Of a stretch of DNA of 64,000 nucleotides, positions 9,483-16,609 are shown piece after piece. The DNA comes from Chitinophaga nivalis (lineage in GTDB: Bacteria > Bacteroidota > Bacteroidia > Chitinophagales > Chitinophagaceae): contig NZ_JAPDNR010000001.1 in NCBI RefSeq assembly GCF_025989125.1, forward strand, positions 2,214,301 through 2,278,300. The letters are read 5' to 3'. The number at the start of each line of letters is the position of its first letter. Position 1 is the first letter of the stretch. The notes under the pieces are model-generated. The model was given only the letters and a program-made list of their open reading frames with translations. It was not told where the DNA came from and searched no databases. The position numbers were made by a program, and so were the translations under genes.

Positions 9483-10181
9483 TTATAATGCCTCCATGTA
9501 ATCGAGCAGGCGATACAAGGTGCGGTTATTTTCGGTTAACAGATTGTTGTGTTGCCGGATTTTTTCTGCGCTTTGTATAAATGGTCCGCCATGGGCAATA
9601 ATGCCGGCGCCATGGTCTACCATCGCTTGCAGGCTGTCCGGCGTCAGTTCGGCATGAAACTGCAGCCCGATAACACGGTCGCCGTAAATAAAGGCCTGGT
9701 TGCTGCAGGCGGCAGAAGCGGCAAAGCGGGTAGCGCCTGCCGGCATATCAAAGGTGTCGCCGTGAAAGTGAAAAGTGTTGAGCCGGTGTGGTAATACGGA
9801 TGCGAGGGCGGCGGCGCGGTCCTGAAAGGTAAAATCTATCGGGTACCAGCCCAGTTCCGTTTGCGTGTGCGGATATACGTTAGCATCCAGGGCGGCGGCT
9901 ATCAGCTGAGAGCCGAGGCAGATGCCCAGTACTTTTTTGTTTTGTGCGATGGCTTCCCGAATCAGGGTAATGGCAGTGGGCATCCAGGGATACTGGTCCT
10001 GCTCATATACGCCCATCGGTCCGCCCATGATGATGAACCAGTCGGCGGCAGCGGCGGCGCTGCTATCGGGTTGGGTATCATACCAGCGGGTATAGGTGAG
10101 CTGGTGGCCTTTTTGTTTGATCCAGTCAGCCATACAACCCAAGCCTTCAAAAGGTACCTGTTGGAAACAGTGAATATGCAT
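9483..10181 (-). CDS. Type 1 glutamine amidotransferase (GMP synthase-like)
   Basis: The 232-residue protein is a single class I amidotransferase domain. The nucleophile elbow is GICLGSQLIA (cysteine at about residue 95) and the His-Glu pair is in LQFHAELT near residue 176. An oxyanion segment, IIMGGPMGVYE, is near residue 52. This domain architecture, without a synthetase domain, is typical of gamma-glutamyl or GMP-synthase-like hydrolases of unknown acceptor. It lies 16 bases upstream of the YpdA-like gene on the same strand, so the two are probably co-transcribed. Any shared role in thiol or glutamyl metabolism is only a suggestion from that spacing. Confidence 0.8.
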   Translation of the reverse strand: MHIHCFQQVPFEGLGCMADWIKQKGHQLTYTRWYDTQPDSSAAAAADWFIIMGGPMGVYEQDQYPWMPTAITLIREAIAQNKKVLGICLGSQLIAAALDANVYPHTQTELGWYPIDFTFQDRAAALASVLPHRLNTFHFHGDTFDMPAGATRFAASAACSNQAFIYGDRVIGLQFHAELTPDSLQAMVDHGAGIIAHGGPFIQSAEKIRQHNNLLTENNRTLYRLLDYMEAL

Positions 10182-10217
10182 GCGCGTAGACGATTATTAA
10201 GGAATCGAAGATACGGC

Positions 10218-11099
10218 CTATTTCACTTCTCCTCTTACTATTCTGAAATATTCATAGCCTTTCATATGCCGGCTTTCCTCGCCGAAGTAGAGTGCGCGGT
10301 ACTGATCTGCGCCGGCATCATAACGGATCTGCATGTGGTGCGCTTCCATAAACTGATGGATGTCTTTCGGACGGAGACCATAATCCCATTTTTCACCCGC
10401 GCGGCGCAGGGTGCGATAAATGCGGGAGAAACCGGGATATGCTTTAGGGTTGTCCAGCGGCGCCCGATCGAGATAAGTAATGATGACCTGTGTGCCGGAA
10501 GCGAAGCTGCTGATATAGCGGAAAATAGCTTCTGCTTCGCGGGCTTCTTCCCACGTTGTTAATGCTTCCCAAAGAAACAGGGTTTTGTAGTGTTTGCGGT
10601 TCAGCAGCTGATCGATGACTTCCGACATGCCTTCTTCGCCCATATTGAGCGGGATGTAATCTACCGGTATCACAGGGATTTCCAGCAGTTCGGAGAGTAT
10701 CTTACGTTTATTCAGCTGTACTTCCGGATGATCTACCTCTACATAATGCAAAGGAGCACCGATTTTCAGGCGATGTGCACGGGTATCATAGGAGGCGCTG
10801 AGAATAATCACCTGATTGATACCTTCCTTTTCTACTGCATGGATGATCATGTCATCGATGAGTTTTGTTCTGGCTACAGCAGCAGTAAATACACCCGGCC
10901 AGCGGAGCTGGATATACGAAGAAAACAGCTTTCTGGCAACCGGCAATGTACAGGCCGCGAATATGGTCTGCAGGAACCGCGAAAGAAAAGCAGTGGCAAA
11001 TGGATCATATAATAAACGTTCTCCCTCCGGCTTACAGCTTTCCAATGCCCTGAACCCAGCCATGTACAAACCAGATTTACTGGTAGGGGATCGGCTCAT
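10218..11099 (-). CDS. Class I SAM-dependent methyltransferase, leucine carboxyl methyltransferase-like family
   Basis: The 293-residue protein carries the family hallmarks: RALESCKPEGERLLYDPFA near the N-terminus, then IILSASYDTRAHRL (the SAM-binding loop, in which the usual GxGxxxR is replaced by SASYDTR), YVEVDHPEVQLNKRKIL, and LFLWEALTTW. These place it with the bacterial TIGR00027-type putative O-methyltransferases related to eukaryotic LCMT1 and to polyketide enzymes. The target is unknown. It ends 37 bases before the amidotransferase gene on the same strand. Confidence 0.75.
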   Translation of the reverse strand: MSRSPTSKSGLYMAGFRALESCKPEGERLLYDPFATAFLSRFLQTIFAACTLPVARKLFSSYIQLRWPGVFTAAVARTKLIDDMIIHAVEKEGINQVIILSASYDTRAHRLKIGAPLHYVEVDHPEVQLNKRKILSELLEIPVIPVDYIPLNMGEEGMSEVIDQLLNRKHYKTLFLWEALTTWEEAREAEAIFRYISSFASGTQVIITYLDRAPLDNPKAYPGFSRIYRTLRRAGEKWDYGLRPKDIHQFMEAHHMQIRYDAGADQYRALYFGEESRHMKGYEYFRIVRGEVK

Positions 11100-11240
11100 A
11101 AATAGCGTGTGTCTAATGGTTAATATAATGATCTCCCTGAGATATTGGTCGAGTTTTCAGAATTACAGACAATAAATCAAATATAAGGAATATTGAGACT
11201 GATACGATCAGGGTATTTTCCCCGGTATCAATTTTATTGG

Positions 11241-12197
11241 TTATCCTAACAGACAGATAGCTGCAAGTGCACCGGCGCTGATCATACACCATAATACAAT
11301 TCCCTGTAGTAAAGGTTGCCAGCCAATACCCTGTAAGGATTGCCTGGTAAGGTTTGCGCCGATCAGGAATAAGGTAAGGGACAAACCTGTTTTCGCACTT
11401 TTTACCAGCAACGGACTAATTTGTTGTACCGCTGGTACCCAGGTATTCAACAGCAGGGCAACAATAAAAATACCGATGAACCAGGGGATTTTTATCCGGC
11501 TTTTTTCGCTCTTAAATACCAGCGCGCTGATGAAGGCAATCGGTATAATCCAGAGGGCGCGGGATAATTTAACGGTGGTCGCAATTTGCAGGGCTTCATC
11601 GCCATATTTGCCGGCGGCGCCTACAACGGAACTGGTATCATGGATGGCAATGGCGCTCCAAAGGCCAAACTGTTGCTGCGATAAGTTGAGCAGATGTCCT
11701 ACGGCAGGAAAAATAAACAAAGCGGCGGCGTTCAGCAGAAATATAATTCCCAGTGCTACGGATATTTGTTTTTCGCCGGCTTTCACCACAGGAGCGATGG
11801 CGGCAATGGCGCTCCCACCACAGATGGCCGTGCCGCAGGAAATAAGATGGGATGTTTTTTTATCTATTTTCAATAAGCGGCCCAATAGTAAACCGGTTAA
11901 GAGCGTACCGGCAATGGAAGCGATGGTCAGTATAAAACCTTCTTTACCTGCTTTGCCGGCGCTGTAGATGTTCATGCCGAAACCTAAACCTACCACAGAC
12001 AGTTGCAGCAACCAGTGGGTAATGCGGGGTGTGATGGCCGCAAAGGGATTACCCATGGTTTGTGCCAATGCGATACCCAGGAGCAAGGCTACCGGTGGCT
12101 GTACAACCGGCAGCAGGGTGGCTGCTGCCGCGATGATAAATATTCCTTTGGGAAAATGACTGTTCAGCCAGGCTTGTCCGATCTTTTGTTGTTGCAT
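11241..12197 (-). CDS. YeiH-family putative sulfate/anion exporter
   Basis: This is a polytopic membrane protein of 318 residues with about ten hydrophobic segments and the conserved SCGTAICGGSAIAA and AIAIHDTSSVVGAA motifs of the YeiH/UPF0324 family. Those re-entrant motifs resemble ones in other anion carriers. The ATG at 12197 (MQQQKIGQAW) is chosen over an upstream candidate at 12221 because the family begins close to the first transmembrane segment. Members have been proposed to export sulfite, sulfate or sulfonate-derived anions. No sulfur gene is adjacent, so the substrate is open. A palindrome lies about 70 bases upstream. Confidence 0.8.
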   Translation of the reverse strand: MQQQKIGQAWLNSHFPKGIFIIAAAATLLPVVQPPVALLLGIALAQTMGNPFAAITPRITHWLLQLSVVGLGFGMNIYSAGKAGKEGFILTIASIAGTLLTGLLLGRLLKIDKKTSHLISCGTAICGGSAIAAIAPVVKAGEKQISVALGIIFLLNAAALFIFPAVGHLLNLSQQQFGLWSAIAIHDTSSVVGAAGKYGDEALQIATTVKLSRALWIIPIAFISALVFKSEKSRIKIPWFIGIFIVALLLNTWVPAVQQISPLLVKSAKTGLSLTLFLIGANLTRQSLQGIGWQPLLQGIVLWCMISAGALAAICLLG

Positions 12198-12266
12198 ATT
12201 CAGTACGGTTTTGAAACACAAAGGTCCGTACAGTATACCCGGAAGTCAAATGGCTATTGGTAATTG

Positions 12267-12287
12267 GTCATAACCATAAGTTATGAC
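12267..12287. promoter_or_regulatory. Palindrome upstream of the YeiH-like gene
   Basis: GTCATAAC, a five-base spacer CATAA, then GTTATGAC form perfect 8-bp arms between the lipoprotein stop (12293) and the YeiH-like start (12197). The 21-bp dyad without a T-tract looks more like an operator than a terminator. Confidence 0.35.
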
Positions 12288-12292
12288 TTTGA

Positions 12293-13129
12293 TTAATCCA
12301 CGGAGAGGATGAATTTATTGAACTTGTTGCTGAAATCTTCTTTGAGGCTCTTATCGATGCCTGGAAGAAAATGAATGGTGAAGTCACGTTGCAGTCTGCG
12401 CGGGGCATAACCGTTTAGTGCAACCGGGCGGGTATGTATCACACCGAGGAGTTGTTTACCCTGGAACACCAGTACGAGGCGGTACAGCGGGCTGGGATCA
12501 TCGATACCACTTTCATAGTTGAAATACAGTTGGTAGGGTTTCAATACATTTTTATCTTCTTCCAGCTGAAAGTTATCGATGAAATCCTGCATATCGGCAA
12601 TGCTGCGGCCTTTATGCTGGCTCAGATAGCTGACGATGGCCGATTCAATGATACTACCGCTGCGGATGTTCTTCTTTTCCGTATAGCCGTTGATGGTAGC
12701 CCACATTTTTTCGCCATTGGTGGCAACCGGCAATTTGGTGTCGCGCTGGAGGGTGCCGGCAGGTACGCCGTTTACTTTCAGCTTGCGGCCTTTGTGAAAC
12801 AGGGGTTTACTGAATTCTTCTTTTGTAATATCAATATCGATACTAACCGGATACCAGTCTTTGTTCAGTGGGGCACAACGCAGCGGTATGTAGTCGAGTA
12901 AAGCAGCGATGGGTTCTCCGCCGGGACTATTACGTATGGTAGCAGCGTTGTTGATTCTTTCTCCCAGAACGGGGATGGCAGCGGTTACTTTTTTGAGAGT
13001 AGCTTTTTTGTCGGTGGCAGGGCCCTTGTGACCTACATTTTCTTCATTATCGTATTTGCTGTGTCTACCTTTCTGATCGCAAGCCATTAATACCACTACA
13101 GACAAGGCGAGATAAAATAATTGCTTCAT
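12293..13129 (-). CDS. Hypothetical lipoprotein with an SH3-like region
   Basis: The 278-residue protein has a signal peptide ending in the lipobox LMAC, giving a lipidated cysteine at residue 17. Residues about 55-105 read like a bacterial SH3 domain (NNAATIRNSPGGEPIAALLD followed by a DWYPVSI turn), a fold often used for cell-wall or peptide binding. The remaining 170 residues are not recognised. No catalytic motif is visible. It is probably attached to the inner face of the outer membrane, as is usual for Bacteroidota lipoproteins without an export signal after the cysteine. The function is unknown. Confidence 0.65.
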   Translation of the reverse strand: MKQLFYLALSVVVLMACDQKGRHSKYDNEENVGHKGPATDKKATLKKVTAAIPVLGERINNAATIRNSPGGEPIAALLDYIPLRCAPLNKDWYPVSIDIDITKEEFSKPLFHKGRKLKVNGVPAGTLQRDTKLPVATNGEKMWATINGYTEKKNIRSGSIIESAIVSYLSQHKGRSIADMQDFIDNFQLEEDKNVLKPYQLYFNYESGIDDPSPLYRLVLVFQGKQLLGVIHTRPVALNGYAPRRLQRDFTIHFLPGIDKSLKEDFSNKFNKFILSVD

Positions 13130-13172
13130 AAGCGCAAATCTATTTCATTTCAGGACGATTTACGAATAAAGC

Positions 13173-13237
13173 ACTACGCATTTTCCGATAGCTGAAGAGG
13201 GGTGATGTATGCTGGTAGCTATAGGAAAATGCGTAGT
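13173..13237. repeat. Long inverted repeat (hairpin element, copy 1)
   Basis: Two 21-bp arms (13173-13193 and 13217-13237) match at 20 of 21 positions around a 23-base loop. The outer end reads ACTACGCATTTTCC. A second intergenic hairpin at 21734-21796 has nearly the same outer ends. Both lie between minus-strand genes. There is no T-tract, so this does not look like a simple terminator. Confidence 0.7.
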
Positions 13238-13286
13238 TCATCCATTATTTAAATGATTACAGCGGGCCGATAGCCCGCCGTAACAA

Positions 13287-13835
13287 TTAATTTTCTTCCT
13301 CTTCCCATTCTCCTTCTTCTCCTTCTTCCCATTCTTCCTCTCCTTCTTCATCGATCAGGAGGCTTTGTTCGGAGCCTGGTTCTATCTGTTGTTCCCGCCA
13401 GTGGGCCACTATTTCGTCTGCTTTCTTTTGTATCGGGCTGAAATCCTGTATGGGGTTACCGTCGAACAGGACTTCTGTTTCAGGTATTTCCCGGAAGTTA
13501 TTAAAACATTCCTGCAGGAGGGCTATATTGTCGGGCGTATTACGCAGGGCGCTGTAAGAGAGCCGGATGGCATCAAACGGGCCGCTGTTGTGAAATACTT
13601 CTTCGCCGTTGATCATAGGAAACAACCACACCAGTACATCATCACCAGTTTCTTCACTGTTTAAAATGCCAAAAAAATCATCGAGTTGTTCAAACCCCAG
13701 TGGGGCTAATGGTGCAAAGTATTGGTGACGGGGAGGGAACTTCGGATGTTCTTCTCCGGTTATTAAAAATAATTCACCAAACCTGGGCTTATCTTTGGCA
13801 ATGAACCGAAAGTCAATGAGGATATCGTTTTCCAT
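13287..13835 (-). CDS. Hypothetical protein with an acidic, Glu/Trp-rich C-terminal tail
   Basis: I do not recognise this 182-residue soluble protein. Its body (1-155) is a mixed alpha/beta sequence without signal peptide, membrane segment or catalytic motif. The last 22 residues are almost only Glu, Gly and Trp: a run of EEGEEEW-type units that the DNA encodes with repeated TCTTCC triplets on the plus strand, suggestive of slippage expansion. It lies 63 bases downstream of the HD-domain gene on the same strand and is probably co-transcribed with it. An acidic tail of this kind often serves for binding basic partners or DNA mimicry, but that is speculation here. Confidence 0.6.
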   Translation of the reverse strand: MENDILIDFRFIAKDKPRFGELFLITGEEHPKFPPRHQYFAPLAPLGFEQLDDFFGILNSEETGDDVLVWLFPMINGEEVFHNSGPFDAIRLSYSALRNTPDNIALLQECFNNFREIPETEVLFDGNPIQDFSPIQKKADEIVAHWREQQIEPGSEQSLLIDEEGEEEWEEGEEGEWEEEEN

Positions 13836-13898
13836 TGATGGTTATTCTATTTTCTATTGTAATTTAATCGTTTAATCGAAAGGATTTTTATTTAATTT

Positions 13899-14330
13899 CT
13901 ACCTGATAACCGCAGCTGTGATACGCTGATAGGCTTGCAGGTATTTGTTGAGCCGTTGCAGGTCTTTTTCCTGTACTGCGGTCATACGCCGGATATCCAT
14001 ATTGTCTGCAAGATCGTTGAGTTTCACTACACAGGCGAGCTTGTTATCCAGAATACGGTTAATGAAGTGCGTATAGTCTTCTTCTTCAGATAGCTTAGTC
14101 ACACAGCGAAGTGCTTCCAGGAGGTGAGGGGCGAGCCCTTCTTTTTCCAATGCGTCAAAAGTCCAGTCGCTGTCTTCTACAACATCATGCAGTGCTCCCA
14201 CTATTTTCTCTTCGTCGCTACGCCCGGCCTGCATTACCCGGAATACATGTTCGAGATAGGGGTGACCGTATTTGTCTACCTGATCTCTGTGTACAGATAT
14301 GGCAATTTCAATTGCGCGGGCTAGATCCAT
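13899..14330 (-). CDS. Small HD-domain hydrolase (RelA/SpoT hydrolase-like)
   Basis: The 143-residue protein is one HD domain. The visible metal ligands and motifs are the histidine in YGHPYLEHVFRV, the ALHDVVEDSDWTFD HD pair followed by ED, and KLNDLADNM further on. This order matches the hydrolase half of RelA/SpoT and the stand-alone small alarmone hydrolases (MESH1-like), which remove pyrophosphate from (p)ppGpp. Many short HD proteins of this type have other nucleotide substrates, so the alarmone assignment is tentative. It is followed by the acidic-tail protein gene. Confidence 0.7.
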   Translation of the reverse strand: MDLARAIEIAISVHRDQVDKYGHPYLEHVFRVMQAGRSDEEKIVGALHDVVEDSDWTFDALEKEGLAPHLLEALRCVTKLSEEEDYTHFINRILDNKLACVVKLNDLADNMDIRRMTAVQEKDLQRLNKYLQAYQRITAAVIR

Positions 14331-14339
14331 ATAATAAAT

Positions 14340-14386
14340 TTAGGGATTTTTTAATTCAGGTATTTCCTGAATTAAAAAATCCCTAA
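14340..14386. repeat. Perfect 21-bp inverted repeat between nagB fusion and HD gene
   Basis: The arms 14340-14360 and 14366-14386 are fully complementary around a five-base TATTT loop. The outer end reads TTAGGGATTTTTTAATTC. The element fills the gap between the end of the NagB fusion (14409) and the start of the HD gene (14330). It could act as a terminator through its internal T and A runs, but its perfect AT-rich symmetry also resembles a small mobile or repetitive element. Confidence 0.7.
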
Positions 14387-14408
14387 TATTTATTTCAAGT
14401 AAAAAGGA

Positions 14409-16334
14409 TTACATGAAGTGATAACGTACAAACGCTTCCATCGCTGCATATTGCTGTAAGCCTAATTTGTCGTACAGTTCAGCAGTGTTTGCGTTACGGT
14501 CTTCCGCACGTTGCCAGAATTCGCGGGAATCAGTACCCTGGAATGGCACCACATCTTTCTGACTCTGGTGGATAAAGATACCCAGACGTTTCTGCATGAT
14601 CTGGTCAGGGCTCATTGGCACTGCCATTTCAATTTCGTGGATATCCCATTCCTGCCAGGCACCTTTGTACAGCCATACCCAGCAATCTTTCGCCCATGGC
14701 TCGCTTTTCACGATGTCCAGTGCAGCAAAGATCACATCCAGGCACACTTTGTGGGTACCATGCGGATCGGCGAGGTCACCGGCGCAGAAGATCTGCTGTG
14801 GTTTTAATTCGCGGAGCAGGTCTACGGTCAGTTGTACATCTTCAGGACCCATTGGTTTCTTTTCCACCAGACCGGTTTCATAGAAAGGCAGGTTCATGAA
14901 GTGTGCGTTTTCTTCCGCAATACCTACGTAACGACAGGTAGCCTTAGCTTCACAACGGCGGATCAGGCCTTTAATGGCGCGGATTTCCGGTGTATCTTTC
15001 TGGCTTGGTTTTTTAACGTTGATGAATGCTTTGGCATCATTCAGTATCTGAGAGCTTTTGCTCCGGTCGATATCGAACATCCCTTCAAAGCCAACGGCGA
15101 AATCGATGAAACGCAGCAGGAACTCATCTGTAACGGCAATGTTGCCGGATGTCTGATAAGCTACGTGTACATCGTGTCCCTGCTCATGCAGCCGAATGAA
15201 AGTACCACCCATAGAGATGATATCGTCATCAGGATGCGGAGAGAAGATCAGGGCGCGTTTCTTTGCAGGCTCTGAACGCTCCGGATGATTCGGGAGCTGC
15301 GGACCTGGTTTACCGCCGGGCCAGCCGGTGATGGTGTCGCGGATGCTGTTGAATTCCTTGATATTGAGTTCGTAGGCAGAACCGTATTGAACGATCAGGT
15401 CATTCAGACCATTTTCGTTGTAGTCCTTATCTGTCAGCATCAGGATAGGCTTGTCCAGCTTCAGTGCGAGGCCGGTAACCGCTTTGCGGATCAGACCCGG
15501 TGTCCATTCGCAATCGCCGGTGAGCCATGGCTCTTTGAAGCGGGTCAGCTCCAGGGAAGCCTGTTCATCGATGATGAATTTGCAGTTCGGATGCTGTTGC
15601 AGCAGGGAAGCAGGTACCTGGTCGGAGCTGTGTCCTTCTACTGAACGGCGTACGATTTTCGCTTTATGGGAGCCCCAGGCCATCAGCAATACGCGTTTTG
15701 CCTTGAAGATGGTGCTGATACCCATGGTAATGGCCAGACGAGGAACCTGGCTCATATTCGGGAACTCGTAAGCATTGGCCAGCCGGGTGCTGTTATCCAA
15801 TGTTACCAGCCGGGTGTGTGAGTTGATATTAGCGCCTGGTTCGTTAAAACCAATGTGGCCGTTGTTACCGATGCCCAGAATCTGAATATCGATACCACCG
15901 TTTTCGTCTATACGCTTTTCGTAGTCTTCGCAGTACTTTTTAATCTGATCCTTAGAGATGGTACCATCCGGCACAAAATACTGGCCTTCCGGAATATCAA
16001 TATGATTGAACAGTTGTTCCTTCATAAAGCGATTGTAGCTCTGTAATGCATCTGGCTCTATGGGATAATATTCATCGAGGTTAAATGTAATTACATTCTT
16101 GAAGCTCAGCCCTTCTTCCTTGTGCAGGCGTACTAATTCGGCATAGAGGTATTTGGGAGTGGAGCCTGTGGCCAGTCCTAATACACATTTTTGATTGGCA
16201 GCCTGCTTCTCGCGTATCAGCGTAGCAATTTCCTGTGCAACTGCTCTGGAACCTTCTTTGGCAGAGGGATGGATATCCACAGCAATTTGTTCAAAGCTGT
16301 CAATCAGTTCGATTTCCTGATGATTAATCGTCAT
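14409..16334 (-). CDS. nagB: Bifunctional glucosamine-6-phosphate deaminase fused to a PIG-L/LmbE-type deacetylase domain
   Basis: The 641-residue cytoplasmic protein has two modules. Residues about 15-270 are NagB, which converts glucosamine-6-phosphate to fructose-6-phosphate and ammonia; LATGSTP, FNLDEYY and GIGNNGHIGFNEPG hold the phosphate-binding and catalytic residues. After a linker, residues about 365-640 are a PIG-L/LmbE-like zinc deacetylase, with SPHPDDD and DPHGTH supplying the metal ligands. Similar two-module proteins are known in Bacteroidota. No nagA is present in the window, so the second module may deacetylate GlcNAc-6-phosphate; this is inference. An AAACGTTT dyad just upstream (16339-16346) could be an operator. 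It lies downstream of the GH20 gene. Confidence 0.9.
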   Translation of the reverse strand: MTINHQEIELIDSFEQIAVDIHPSAKEGSRAVAQEIATLIREKQAANQKCVLGLATGSTPKYLYAELVRLHKEEGLSFKNVITFNLDEYYPIEPDALQSYNRFMKEQLFNHIDIPEGQYFVPDGTISKDQIKKYCEDYEKRIDENGGIDIQILGIGNNGHIGFNEPGANINSHTRLVTLDNSTRLANAYEFPNMSQVPRLAITMGISTIFKAKRVLLMAWGSHKAKIVRRSVEGHSSDQVPASLLQQHPNCKFIIDEQASLELTRFKEPWLTGDCEWTPGLIRKAVTGLALKLDKPILMLTDKDYNENGLNDLIVQYGSAYELNIKEFNSIRDTITGWPGGKPGPQLPNHPERSEPAKKRALIFSPHPDDDIISMGGTFIRLHEQGHDVHVAYQTSGNIAVTDEFLLRFIDFAVGFEGMFDIDRSKSSQILNDAKAFINVKKPSQKDTPEIRAIKGLIRRCEAKATCRYVGIAEENAHFMNLPFYETGLVEKKPMGPEDVQLTVDLLRELKPQQIFCAGDLADPHGTHKVCLDVIFAALDIVKSEPWAKDCWVWLYKGAWQEWDIHEIEMAVPMSPDQIMQKRLGIFIHQSQKDVVPFQGTDSREFWQRAEDRNANTAELYDKLGLQQYAAMEAFVRYHFM

Positions 16335-16540
16335 TTGTAAACGTTTTTGATTAGATGCGGTTTAAAAACGAGCCGGAAAATTAAAGAATTTACAGCTAAT
16401 GTGTATATTTATTTAGCAAAATTTAATTCATATTTCTTTTAGAAGGGAGAACTTTTTTACATAATTTATCGTTTATATGTTTATAAGACAAGTAGATAAC
16501 CAGCTATAATCAAGTTTTTGGTGTAGGAGTCATAAAATAG

Positions 16541-16573
16541 AAACCGCCCGGGTGAATGCCCGGACGGTTTTTT
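16541..16573. terminator. Hairpin between GH20 gene and nagB fusion
   Basis: A 12-bp stem with one mismatch (AAACCGCCCGGG, six-base loop, CCCGGACGGTTT) sits downstream of the GH20 stop codon. The T-run follows on the plus strand; on the minus strand, where the gene ends, the tail is only moderately T-rich. It still probably terminates or attenuates transcription entering nagB. Confidence 0.6.
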
Positions 16574-16609
16574 CTTGTATAGCGGGTAATCCCGCTGTGC
16601 GGTATGAGT

